In this document: one piece after another, positions 16,753 through 23,275 of the stretch
How positions within the stretch are numbered: position 1 is the first letter of the stretch
Layout of the letters: the number at the start of each line of letters is the position of its first letter
From: SKGA01 sp051819745
GTDB lineage: Archaea > Nanobdellota > Nanobdellia > Woesearchaeales > SKGA01
Direction: 5' to 3'
Length of the DNA: 34,017 nt
Assembly: GCA_051819745.1 (NCBI GenBank)
Contig: JBNJGO010000009.1
Coordinates: 1 to 34,017 of the forward strand
Made by a program: the position numbers and the translations under genes
Notes under the pieces: generated by a model
Seen by the model: the letters and a program-made list of their open reading frames with translations, nothing else
Told to the model about the DNA's origin: nothing
Database searches by the model: none

Positions 16753-16811
16753 AAAAAAGCGCATTCAATCACTCGAACGCTTACCTCACATACAGACTAT
16801 TGCGCTTGAGG
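16753..16811 (-). terminator. Hairpin terminator or attenuator with two alternative pairings
   Basis: On the minus strand TGCGCTT followed by T6 can pair with AAGCGCA upstream (16801-16807 on plus, 7 bp). Alternatively it can pair with the nearer AAGCG (16778-16782 on plus, 5 bp plus TTC/GAA). A separate CCTCA/TGAGG stem is compatible only with the second option. The repeats are visible; switching is an inference. Confidence 0.45.
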
Positions 16812-17000
16812 ACAAAAATTAGCTATCAAGCAAATTTCTGCCAATACCTTTTGACGAAATGTCTGAAGGATAAAGTGTTTTGATGTAGTCGTACCGTTTA
16901 TCTCCAAGGCACGAAATATATATTATCTCTCAAGAGATCTTATTTGTATCTGCGGTAGAAGTAAACCGATCTCTTTTCATAGTTTTTTTCTCTACCTAGC
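16753..17000 (-). ncRNA. Candidate structured RNA or long regulated leader of pop5
   Basis: The boundaries are taken from a TATA box at 17020-17030 and a T-tract at 16753-16758. Inside, AAGAGATC (16932-16939) and GATCTCTT (16968-16975) enclose a nested CGGT/ACCG hairpin (16953-16956 with 16965-16968). The 3' end holds CCTCA/TGAGG (16784-16788 with 16807-16811), followed by AAGCG/CGCTT (16757-16761 with 16778-16782) and the T-run. A second minus-strand TATA at 16915-16925 could start a shorter form. I did not find the conserved cores of RNase P, SRP, 5S or tRNA. It could be an independent RNA or an attenuated pop5 leader. Confidence 0.4.
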
Positions 17001-17084
17001 GTGCGGTTAATAAGAAGAAATATATAAATGTTGCTCTTAAAAAATACTCGTGAAAAAAACCAAATAAACACTTATGCCGTCAAG

Positions 17085-17092
17085 TATTTAAA
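17085..17092 (+). promoter_or_regulatory. TATA box of cca
   Basis: TATTTAAA centred about 28 nt before ATG 17116, consistent with a leaderless transcript beginning at the start codon. Confidence 0.6.
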
Positions 17093-17115
17093 CGAGCCAA
17101 ACAACCCAAATACTG

Positions 17116-18396
17116 ATGAAGGTCAATTACGATACTATTCTCAAACGAATAAAACCCTCTGTTGAAGAAAAGCAACAATTGAATGATCAAATAACAACTC
17201 TCTGTTCAGAACTCAAACAAGAAGCACAGCACATCGGAGAACAAATTGAGGTTTCGCCAGGAGGAAGCACCGCCAAAGGAACGTTTCTCACAGGAGATTT
17301 CGACATCGATATTTTCGTACGTTTCAAACAATCAACAACAGATCTTTCTGCAAAACTAGAGTCTATGCTAAAACCAATAAGTAAGCAGTACGGATTTACT
17401 ATCGAAAGAGTGCACGGTTCAAGAGATTACTTCACATTCACGCACGAAAACTATGTTTTTGAAATAGTTCCTGTCAAATACGTCCAACAAAAAGAAGATG
17501 CGCAAAATATAACAGATATGTCACCATTACATGTGAAATGGGTGGCAAAACGAACAACAAAAGAACTTCAGGACGATATTCGACTTGCGAAACAATTTTT
17601 CAAAGCGAACGGACTTTACGGTGCTGAAAGCTATATCAAAGGATTTTCAGGACACGTATTAGACATACTCATCATCTACTACCAGGGTTTTAACTCCTTT
17701 CTCAAAGGAATAAGCGAATGGAAGGAGAAAACAATCATTGATATGCATGACAGCGAAAATCCTCTCGAAAACTTAAGTAGAGCGAAAAAAGAATCACCAC
17801 TCATTCTCATCGACCCTATTGACTCAAGCCGAAATGCAGCTGCAGCACTTTCCAAGGAGAAATATGAATTGTGCAAACAACAGGTAAAGGCATTCTTATC
17901 ACAACCACAAGAAAAATTCTTTGATATACCTCAATTTAGTAAAGAAAATGTTATTAAACGAACCACAAAAGAAAGCATCAGTTTTATTGTGAGAATAACA
18001 CCTCTTGAAGGAAAAAAAGATGTTGTTGGCGCGCAGATACTCAAAATATTCAATTATCTTAAAGCAGAGCTGAAGCGAAATGACTTCAAAATAGAGCATG
18101 ATGAATGGTGGTTTGATCAAAAAGAAACAATCATTTCACTCACGACAAAAAATGAAACATTATCACAATATGTTTACCGGCAAGGACCTCCAACACAAAA
18201 AAAAGAAGATGTGGAACGATTCAAAAATGTTCACACCAGTACAACAATCAAAGATGACAGGTATTATGCTAAAGTAAAAAGAAAATATCTTAAGCCGGAA
18301 GAATGTATTGTTAAAACACTTGAAAACACCTATTCAAAAGAACGAATGAAAACATATCAACTAGAAACAATTACACCTAAACATAACAAATCATAA
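17116..18396 (+). CDS. cca: CCA-adding tRNA nucleotidyltransferase (archaeal class I)
   Basis: The 426-residue enzyme adds or repairs the 3'-terminal CCA of tRNAs. The nucleotidyltransferase head has GGSTAKGT (49-56) and the metal-binding DFDIDIFVRF (D63, D65). The third acidic position is probably Glu116 in FEIVPV, where I recall Asp in the Archaeoglobus enzyme. The central region ESYIKGFSGHVLDILIIYY (about 176-194) fits the poly(A)-polymerase-like core, and the C-terminal tail and body domains follow to about residue 420. Length is normal. It stands alone on the plus strand, divergent from pop5. Confidence 0.96.
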   Translation: MKVNYDTILKRIKPSVEEKQQLNDQITTLCSELKQEAQHIGEQIEVSPGGSTAKGTFLTGDFDIDIFVRFKQSTTDLSAKLESMLKPISKQYGFTIERVHGSRDYFTFTHENYVFEIVPVKYVQQKEDAQNITDMSPLHVKWVAKRTTKELQDDIRLAKQFFKANGLYGAESYIKGFSGHVLDILIIYYQGFNSFLKGISEWKEKTIIDMHDSENPLENLSRAKKESPLILIDPIDSSRNAAAALSKEKYELCKQQVKAFLSQPQEKFFDIPQFSKENVIKRTTKESISFIVRITPLEGKKDVVGAQILKIFNYLKAELKRNDFKIEHDEWWFDQKETIISLTTKNETLSQYVYRQGPPTQKKEDVERFKNVHTSTTIKDDRYYAKVKRKYLKPEECIVKTLENTYSKERMKTYQLETITPKHNKS

Positions 18397-18432
18397 CAAA
18401 TAGAAAGCAAAAAAAATAATGCGAGAGATCAT

Positions 18433-18774
18433 TTAATCAAAGACTTGCTCAGATAACTTCTTCAAGACCTTATCCAAACCAACAAATAGGTTGAAATCAA
18501 CGACATCAGCATTATAAAAGGATCCATCAATCTCAAGTTTTGATTTTAACTCAAATTTCGAAGGAACATCCTCAGTCTTATGAATTGGCTTGAGAGTCAC
18601 AGTAAGACCTTGCATATTATCCCGCTCAGAAAATTTACGAGCGTAATTTCCAACAAGTTTCTTCACCACAACAAACTCACCATAATCGAGTTCTTTGAAA
18701 CCAACCAGTGTAATATTTCCGCCTAATTCTATCATTTCAATCCCACACTTCAGCTCTAAGCTAATACTAACCAT
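18433..18774 (-). CDS. Small alpha/beta protein, possibly HPF/RaiA-like
   Basis: The 113-residue protein follows a strand-helix-strand-strand-strand-helix pattern: ELGGNITLVGF, VVVKKLVGNYARKFSE, GLTVTLKPIH, SKFELKSKLEIDGSFYNADV, then NLFVGLDKVLKKLSEQV. The closing pattern 'strand, D-x-N-L-F, helix with KLSEQ' resembles ribosome hibernation factors of the HPF/RaiA family, which bind the decoding site of idle ribosomes. I am not certain of this. Start choice is open: ATG 18774 has a CTTTTATAAT box about 47 nt upstream, and ATG 18735 (MIELGGN) would fit a TTTAAAAAG box near 18785-18794. The gene is single and converges with cca. Confidence 0.6.
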   Translation of the reverse strand: MVSISLELKCGIEMIELGGNITLVGFKELDYGEFVVVKKLVGNYARKFSERDNMQGLTVTLKPIHKTEDVPSKFELKSKLEIDGSFYNADVVDFNLFVGLDKVLKKLSEQVFD

Positions 18775-18874
18775 AGAAAACAATCTTTTTAAATGTTACT
18801 AAAAACAAACACACATATTATAAAAGAATAATCAGAAACAGTGAAAACAGTTGAAAAAAGCAAAAAAACCATAG

Positions 18875-18886
18875 CTTTTATAAATA
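18875..18886 (+). promoter_or_regulatory. TATA box of rpl15e
   Basis: CTTTTATAAATA predicts transcription from about 18907, leaving a leader of some 85 nt before the preferred rpl15e start. This is longer than for most genes here. Confidence 0.6.
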
Positions 18887-18978
18887 AATAATTGTTTTCG
18901 ACAGGATAATGCCTTTTTCTGAATGTGGGTGATGGCTTACCTGAACGGAAAAAGAAACAAAAAAGAAAAAAATATATT

Positions 18979-18983
18979 GGAGG
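18979..18983 (+). promoter_or_regulatory. Shine-Dalgarno deciding the rpl15e start
   Basis: GGAGG lies 8 nt before ATG 18992 and supports the standard L15e N-terminus MSMYKHIRKAW over the in-frame ATG at 18932, which is itself preceded by GGGTG. Confidence 0.8.
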
Positions 18984-18991
18984 CCAAATAC

Positions 18992-19564
18992 ATGAGCATG
19001 TACAAACACATACGAAAAGCATGGAATAAACCTAAAGAAACTCTTAGAGAAGAGCGTTCGAAACGACTTTACGAATTTCGACGAGAACCAGCAACTGTTC
19101 GTCTGAAAAGACCAACTCGTCTTGATAGGGCGCGATCTTTAGGATATAAAGCAAAAACAGGATATGTTGTTGTCAGACAACGAGTTCTTCGAGGAGGTCA
19201 TACTCGAGAGAAAATCAAAGCTGGACGACGACCAAAAGCTAACTCGCGAAAAAAAGTGGTTGGAAAATCATATCAGCGTATTGCTGAAGAAAGAGTTGCA
19301 CGACAATATAAGAACTGCGAAGTTCTCAATTCATATCCTCTTCTAAAAGATGGAACTAACGCATGGTATGAAGTAATTCTTGTAGATAGAACACACCCTG
19401 CAATCCTTAATGATAATAACATTAATTGGATATCTCTTGAACGAAACAGAGTATTTAGAGGAAAAACGAGTAGCGGTAAAAAAAGTCGAGGACTTCGAAA
19501 GAAAGGAGTTGGAGCTGAAAAGGTCCGCCCTACTCAAAAAGCGAACAAGAATCGACTACACTAG
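18992..19564 (+). CDS. rpl15e: Ribosomal protein L15e
   Basis: The 190-residue basic large-subunit protein is specific to archaea and eukaryotes. It starts MSMYKHIRKAWNKPKETL, then REERSKRLYEFRREPATVRL, the core GYKAKTGYVVVRQRVLRGG, and NSYPLLKDGTNAWYEVILVD. The C-terminal SLERNRVFRGKTSSGKKSRG is also typical. The in-frame extension back to 18932 would add a basic 20-residue leader (MAYLNGKRNKKEKN...) not known in the family, so the later start is preferred. A hairpin terminator follows 26 nt after the stop. Confidence 0.96.
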   Translation: MSMYKHIRKAWNKPKETLREERSKRLYEFRREPATVRLKRPTRLDRARSLGYKAKTGYVVVRQRVLRGGHTREKIKAGRRPKANSRKKVVGKSYQRIAEERVARQYKNCEVLNSYPLLKDGTNAWYEVILVDRTHPAILNDNNINWISLERNRVFRGKTSSGKKSRGLRKKGVGAEKVRPTQKANKNRLH

Positions 19565-19589
19565 AAAAAAAATTGCTGTAGAGACAACC

Positions 19590-19622
19590 AGTCCTGTAAT
19601 AAAAGGACTATTTTTTATTTTT
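19590..19622 (+). terminator. Hairpin and T-tract terminator of rpl15e
   Basis: AGTCC (19590-19594) and GGACT (19605-19609) flank a 10-nt loop and are followed by A and a T6 run, then more T-rich sequence. It lies shortly after the rpl15e stop, on the same strand. Confidence 0.7.
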
Positions 19623-19771
19623 TTACTACTTTTTTAAAAACAACAACCTTTTTCTTATACTGGATAAACACTTCGAATTAATTATAAGTTGCAATTATCT
19701 TGAACAAAGACGAAAGAAACAAAGATTTAAAAGAATAAAGCACTATTCTTGAAGCATAATATAAGGCGTTG

Positions 19772-20371
19772 ATGATGAATAAAAAAAAACAATATAAAAA
19801 TAAAATTCACCGAAAAGCTGTTGAAGCAGGATTGGGCTTTTGGATATTCATTTTTCTCATGATAATTATAGGATCCTTTTTCATTTTTAATGTCGAGCAA
19901 ACGGCAAAGAACATGGTTCTCCAACATGGTATTATCGGAGTGTTTCTTTTCGCCATATTAACAGATCTTCTTATTCTTCCAGTAGGGGCAGATGTTCCTC
20001 TCATACTCGCACTTCTTCTTCCCGATCTTCAAAACAGCACAGTATTGTTGTTCGTACTCACCGCATCATATATTTCTCTCACTATAGCTTATTTTATAGG
20101 GAAAAAAGTCGGTGCAAAAGGCATTAATATCCTATTATCAAAAAAAGCAGCCAAGAAAATAACAAAAATGAGGTCGTTAAAGAAATATGAGCGAGGGTGG
20201 ATGTTTCTCTCCTCACTCACACCATTACCATACATCCCTTATTTATCGGGAGTGTTCGGTTTTAACTTTAAAGAAATAATAACATACATTGTTATTCCCA
20301 GAACATTAAGATATCTTATCGTATTTACATTGACATTGACACTTGGAACTGAAATACTCGGGTTGATTTAA
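19772..20371 (+). CDS. VTT/DedA-like membrane protein (YqaA type)
   Basis: This membrane protein of about 199 residues has a basic N-terminus, a first hydrophobic helix (about 22-42), then FAILTDLLILPVGADVPLIL, a re-entrant-type segment characteristic of VTT (SNARE-associated/DedA) proteins. After a basic loop (KKAAKKITKMRSLKKYERG) comes SLTPLPYIPYLSGVFGFNF, which corresponds to the second conserved re-entrant loop with prolines. Family members are implicated in lipid scrambling or polyprenyl-phosphate recycling; the substrate here is unknown. ATG 19772 and ATG 19775 are both possible starts. It is the first of four plus-strand genes spaced by 33 nt or overlapping. Confidence 0.8.
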   Translation: MMNKKKQYKNKIHRKAVEAGLGFWIFIFLMIIIGSFFIFNVEQTAKNMVLQHGIIGVFLFAILTDLLILPVGADVPLILALLLPDLQNSTVLLFVLTASYISLTIAYFIGKKVGAKGINILLSKKAAKKITKMRSLKKYERGWMFLSSLTPLPYIPYLSGVFGFNFKEIITYIVIPRTLRYLIVFTLTLTLGTEILGLI

Positions 20372-20404
20372 ACATAGAATAACAAGATAGGAAGAAAAAA
20401 TACG

Positions 20405-20836
20405 ATGAAATTAAAATTCGAAGAGTGGAAACAATCATTCAAACAAAGCATGAAAGGATTTTATAAAGCAATGCCTGTCATAATAGGAATAATTTTCCTT
20501 CTTAGTTTTCTCAAAACAATCATACCATCATCGGCACTCGTCACTCTATTTTCGCAACACTACATCACAAACACACTTATAGGAAGCACTCTTGGAAGTG
20601 TTATGGCAGGAAATCCCATCACTAGTTATATCATTAGCGGTGAGCTTCTTGAACATGGCGTCAGTCTCGTCGCAGTCACTGCATTTATAGTGAGCTGGAC
20701 GACAGTCGGAATAATACAATATCCTGCAGAAAGAAAGATTCTCGGTAAACGATTCGCATTATATCGAAATATCACATCTTTTTTATGTTCTATACTCAGC
20801 GCGATAATTACTGTTGTGGTGGTGGGAGCACTATGA
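20405..20836 (+). CDS. Half-size permease protein A (COG0701/DUF318-like)
   Basis: The 143-residue membrane protein has about four hydrophobic segments. The conserved stretch GSTLGSVMAGNPITSYIISG, followed by a polar loop with QYPAERKILGKRFALYRN, resembles one half of the YraQ/ArsP-type permeases, which normally contain two such repeats in one chain. Here the second half appears to be the next gene, which overlaps by ATGA. The usual Cys-containing PxCSC-type motif is not seen, so the substrate cannot be guessed. The family call is moderate; the paired-gene arrangement is seen directly. Confidence 0.65.
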   Translation: MKLKFEEWKQSFKQSMKGFYKAMPVIIGIIFLLSFLKTIIPSSALVTLFSQHYITNTLIGSTLGSVMAGNPITSYIISGELLEHGVSLVAVTAFIVSWTTVGIIQYPAERKILGKRFALYRNITSFLCSILSAIITVVVVGAL

Positions 20837-21387
20837 AAAAACATAATTCTCGACAAGGACTACGCATCCTAAAACAATGGGCTTTTCCACTCATAACTCT
20901 TATTATTATAGGAATAACAACAATCCTATCACCAGATATAGGACACTCTACTGTGAAAAAAGCAGGAAATATACTACTAACATTACTTCCTATTTTTATT
21001 CTAGTGATTGTTATTATGACACTCTCAAGAATATTTTTATCAGGGCCGAAGGTCAAAAAACAATTGGGCAGGGAATCTGGATTGAAAGGAACACTACTTT
21101 CAGTCGGAGCAGGAATTATTTCAACAGGGGCAATTTATATGTGGTATCCTCTTCTTGCAGAATTACAACAAAAAGGAATGAGTTGGAAAAACATCACCAT
21201 ATTTCTCTATAATAGATCTATCAAATTACAACTCCTGCCAGTAATGCTAGTATATTTTTCAACAACATTTGTTATCACATTACTTATCGTTACCATCATC
21301 ATATCTTTCATCCAAGGAAGCGTCTTAGGATACATATTTGACAAATCCAATCCCATAACCACGACAACACAGGGGAAAAACCAATGA
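20833..21387 (+). CDS. Half-size permease protein B
   Basis: The 184-residue membrane protein starts at ATG 20833, overlapping the stop of the previous gene (ATGA). It has four or five hydrophobic segments, including FPLITLIIIGITTILSP, ILLTLLPIFILVIVIMTLSR and LLPVMLVYFSTTFVITLL. The central segment LLSVGAGIISTGAIYMWYPL is similar in layout to the conserved Gly-rich segment of half A (GSVMAGNPITSY), so the two could pair as a split two-repeat transporter. Its stop overlaps the rlmH start (ATGA), indicating translational coupling through the whole set. Confidence 0.6.
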   Translation: MKKHNSRQGLRILKQWAFPLITLIIIGITTILSPDIGHSTVKKAGNILLTLLPIFILVIVIMTLSRIFLSGPKVKKQLGRESGLKGTLLSVGAGIISTGAIYMWYPLLAELQQKGMSWKNITIFLYNRSIKLQLLPVMLVYFSTTFVITLLIVTIIISFIQGSVLGYIFDKSNPITTTTQGKNQ

Positions 21388-21833
21388 AAATAACGCTTGT
21401 CTGCATCGGAACGATAAAAAACAAACAACTTCGATCGATGATTGAATTGTATGAATCAAGACTACACTATCTACATGTCAGATATGCTGTTAAAGAAGTA
21501 CAAGCAAAAACTATTCGATCTCAAGAACAAGCAATCCTCCAGGCAACAAACACTCCAGGAGATAAAATAGTATTTCTTCTTGACGAGCGAGGACCGACAA
21601 TGACTTCGCAAGAATTCAGCAAACGACTACAACAAGAGGAAAAAAAAGCAAAAGAAATTTATTTTATAATCGGACCTGCAGAAGGTTTCAGCAGAGAATT
21701 CAAAGAACAATTTAATCATACAATATCATTATCACCATTTACATTTCCTCACGAAATAGCAAGACTTCTTCTTACAGAACAATTATTTCGATCAGCAAGC
21801 ATTTTACAAAACAGACCATATCATAAAGACTAA
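21384..21833 (+). CDS. rlmH: RlmH-type SPOUT rRNA methyltransferase
   Basis: The 149-residue member of the YbeA/RlmH family, in bacteria, N3-methylates pseudouridine 1915 in helix 69 of 23S rRNA using SAM. Visible motifs are MKITLVCIGTIK at the N-terminus, FLLDERG (64-70), the SAM-binding knot FIIGPAEGF (94-102), and SLSPFTFPHEIARLLLTEQ (115-133). The catalytic C-terminus is LFRSASILQNRPYHKD with the usual PYHK ending. Length is close to the bacterial enzymes (about 155). The gene overlaps the preceding permease by ATGA. This family is mainly bacterial, so acquisition by transfer is likely but not proven. Confidence 0.93.
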   Translation: MKITLVCIGTIKNKQLRSMIELYESRLHYLHVRYAVKEVQAKTIRSQEQAILQATNTPGDKIVFLLDERGPTMTSQEFSKRLQQEEKKAKEIYFIIGPAEGFSREFKEQFNHTISLSPFTFPHEIARLLLTEQLFRSASILQNRPYHKD

Positions 21834-21835
21834 CA

Positions 21836-23203
21836 CTATTGTTTTGCACTAGAAAATCGAGCCAAGGATTCTTTTCTTTCATCAGCATGAACAACAATGG
21901 GTGAGGGATATTGTTTACAAGTACTGTTCTCGAGATTGTGAATTTGTTTAGCAGAACAATCACTTAATTCATCAACCCAATATTTAATATACTCAGCTTG
22001 AGGATCGAATCTTTTTTGTTGTCGCCAAGGATTAAATATCCTAAAATAAGGTTGCGCGTCACAACCAGTACTTGCTGCCCATTGCCAACTACCATTATTA
22101 ACACTCGGATCATAATCAATGAGATGTTTTGCAAAAAATTGTTCTCCCCAACGCCAATCAATATGAAGATCTTTTGTTAAAAAACTTGCTGTTATCATAC
22201 GAACCCTATTGTGCATGTAACCAGTCATTACTAACTGTCTCATACCAGCATCAACAATTGGAAATCCAGTTTTACCCTCACACCATTTTTTGAAACGAAT
22301 AAGGTCATAATCCCACAACCTACTTTCGTCAATGTTTTGAAATGATTGTTTAAAAATAGAAGGATGAAAATAAGAGATCATTGTAAAAAAGTCTCTCCAA
22401 TATAATTGTCGTGAAAGAGGATGTTCAGCACCTAAATTTTTAGCAATAGCATAATATGATTCTCGTATAGAAACAGTTCCAAATTTATGATGGGCTGAAA
22501 GGCGAGTGGTAGAATCAAGAGAAGGTATATCTCGTTTGTCTTTGTATGAAGAAAAATTTTTGATTGAAGAAAGAATGTTCAAACCATTACGACGACCACC
22601 TTCACTAGCTATAGAAGAATTCTTTGAAGGAAGAATTTTTGTGGTAAATTCATTTAGAAGAGCATATTTCTTGAAGAAAATGAACTGGGCAGATAAAGGT
22701 AGAGCTTGAGGTTCTCGAATCGGACGAGATAAAAGATTTTTGTAAAAAGGAGTGAATATACTATAGGGAGCACCATCCTTCTTGACAGTTTCTTCAGGTA
22801 AAAACAGAAGATGATCATGATAAGACGTGAATACAACACCTTTTTGTTCACAAAACGATTTAATATCTCGTTCTCGTTTAAGAGCAAAAGGAGTGTAGTC
22901 TTTATTCATACTGACATTTGAAATAGCATGGGTGGAAATAAGATGGTTGAGAACCTTAAGAGGATCATCATTAAACACATTGAGTTGAGCATTATATGAT
23001 TGTAACTGAAAATCAAGATCAAAAAGACTATCTAACATGAATTGAAATGCGTTAGCACTAAAATAGTCATTATCATCATACTGCTTTGGATTGAAGATAA
23101 AAACAGGCATTACTTTCGAATCGGCAATGGCATTGATAAGACCAGAATTATCATGAAGTCGAAGGTCGCGAGTAAAAAGAAAAATAGTTATTTTATCTGA
23201 CAT
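21836..23203 (-). CDS. phr: Deoxyribodipyrimidine photolyase (class I)
   Basis: The 455-residue FAD flavoprotein splits UV-induced pyrimidine dimers using light. The N-terminal Rossmann-type antenna domain starts ITIFLFTRDLRLHDNSGL. The FAD/catalytic domain includes LSRQLYWRDFF, GFPIVDAGMRQLVMTGYMHN, RVRMITASFLTKDLHIDW, the W/N-rich YDPSVNNGSWQWAASTGCD, and AQPYFRIFNPWRQQKRFDP. Motif order and length fit class I CPD photolyases, with no cryptochrome-like tail. A TATATAG-type box about 27 nt before ATG 23203 suggests a leaderless single-gene unit. Its stop is 2 nt from the convergent rlmH stop. A photolyase implies exposure to light or a recent surface lineage. Confidence 0.95.
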   Translation of the reverse strand: MSDKITIFLFTRDLRLHDNSGLINAIADSKVMPVFIFNPKQYDDNDYFSANAFQFMLDSLFDLDFQLQSYNAQLNVFNDDPLKVLNHLISTHAISNVSMNKDYTPFALKRERDIKSFCEQKGVVFTSYHDHLLFLPEETVKKDGAPYSIFTPFYKNLLSRPIREPQALPLSAQFIFFKKYALLNEFTTKILPSKNSSIASEGGRRNGLNILSSIKNFSSYKDKRDIPSLDSTTRLSAHHKFGTVSIRESYYAIAKNLGAEHPLSRQLYWRDFFTMISYFHPSIFKQSFQNIDESRLWDYDLIRFKKWCEGKTGFPIVDAGMRQLVMTGYMHNRVRMITASFLTKDLHIDWRWGEQFFAKHLIDYDPSVNNGSWQWAASTGCDAQPYFRIFNPWRQQKRFDPQAEYIKYWVDELSDCSAKQIHNLENSTCKQYPSPIVVHADERKESLARFSSAKQ

Positions 23204-23224
23204 GAAAACATTAATGTGATAAAA

Positions 23225-23235
23225 CTATATAAATA
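23225..23235 (-). promoter_or_regulatory. TATA box of the photolyase gene
   Basis: TATTTATATAG on the minus strand, centred about 27 nt before ATG 23203. No Shine-Dalgarno is present, fitting a leaderless mRNA. Confidence 0.6.
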
Positions 23236-23275
23236 TTATGAGTAAATAAAAAAAAAGCATAAAAAAATAAAACAA

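Larger units (their letters stand above)
16705..17115. other. Gene-free divergent spacer between pop5 and cca
   Basis: This 411-nt stretch has no coding potential that I can support. It contains minus-strand TATA-like boxes (17020-17030 and 16915-16925), several inverted repeats, and a hairpin with T-tract about 50 nt before pop5. The cca TATA box is at its right end. Blocks of higher GC alternate with AT-rich spacers, as in structured RNA. Confidence 0.75.

Noticed and set aside
16757..16807. tRNA T-arm-like GTTCGAG in the pop5 leader
   Set aside because: The flanking 5-bp T stem, anticodon arm and acceptor stem cannot be formed.
16753..17000. RNase P RNA, suggested by position next to pop5 and by CAGAA-ATTT-GCTT near 16826-16840 on the minus strand
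   Set aside because: The partner strand of P4 with the conserved GAGGAAAGUC core is absent upstream, and the distance to the 3' end is wrong, so I do not assign it.
18923..18991. N-terminal extension of L15e
   Set aside because: The strong GGAGG at 8 nt from ATG 18992 and the standard family N-terminus favour the shorter protein.
20405..21387. A frameshifted single permease pseudogene
   Set aside because: Both halves have clean starts, normal membrane-protein composition and an ATGA overlap like that at the next gene junction, so a real two-gene arrangement is more likely.
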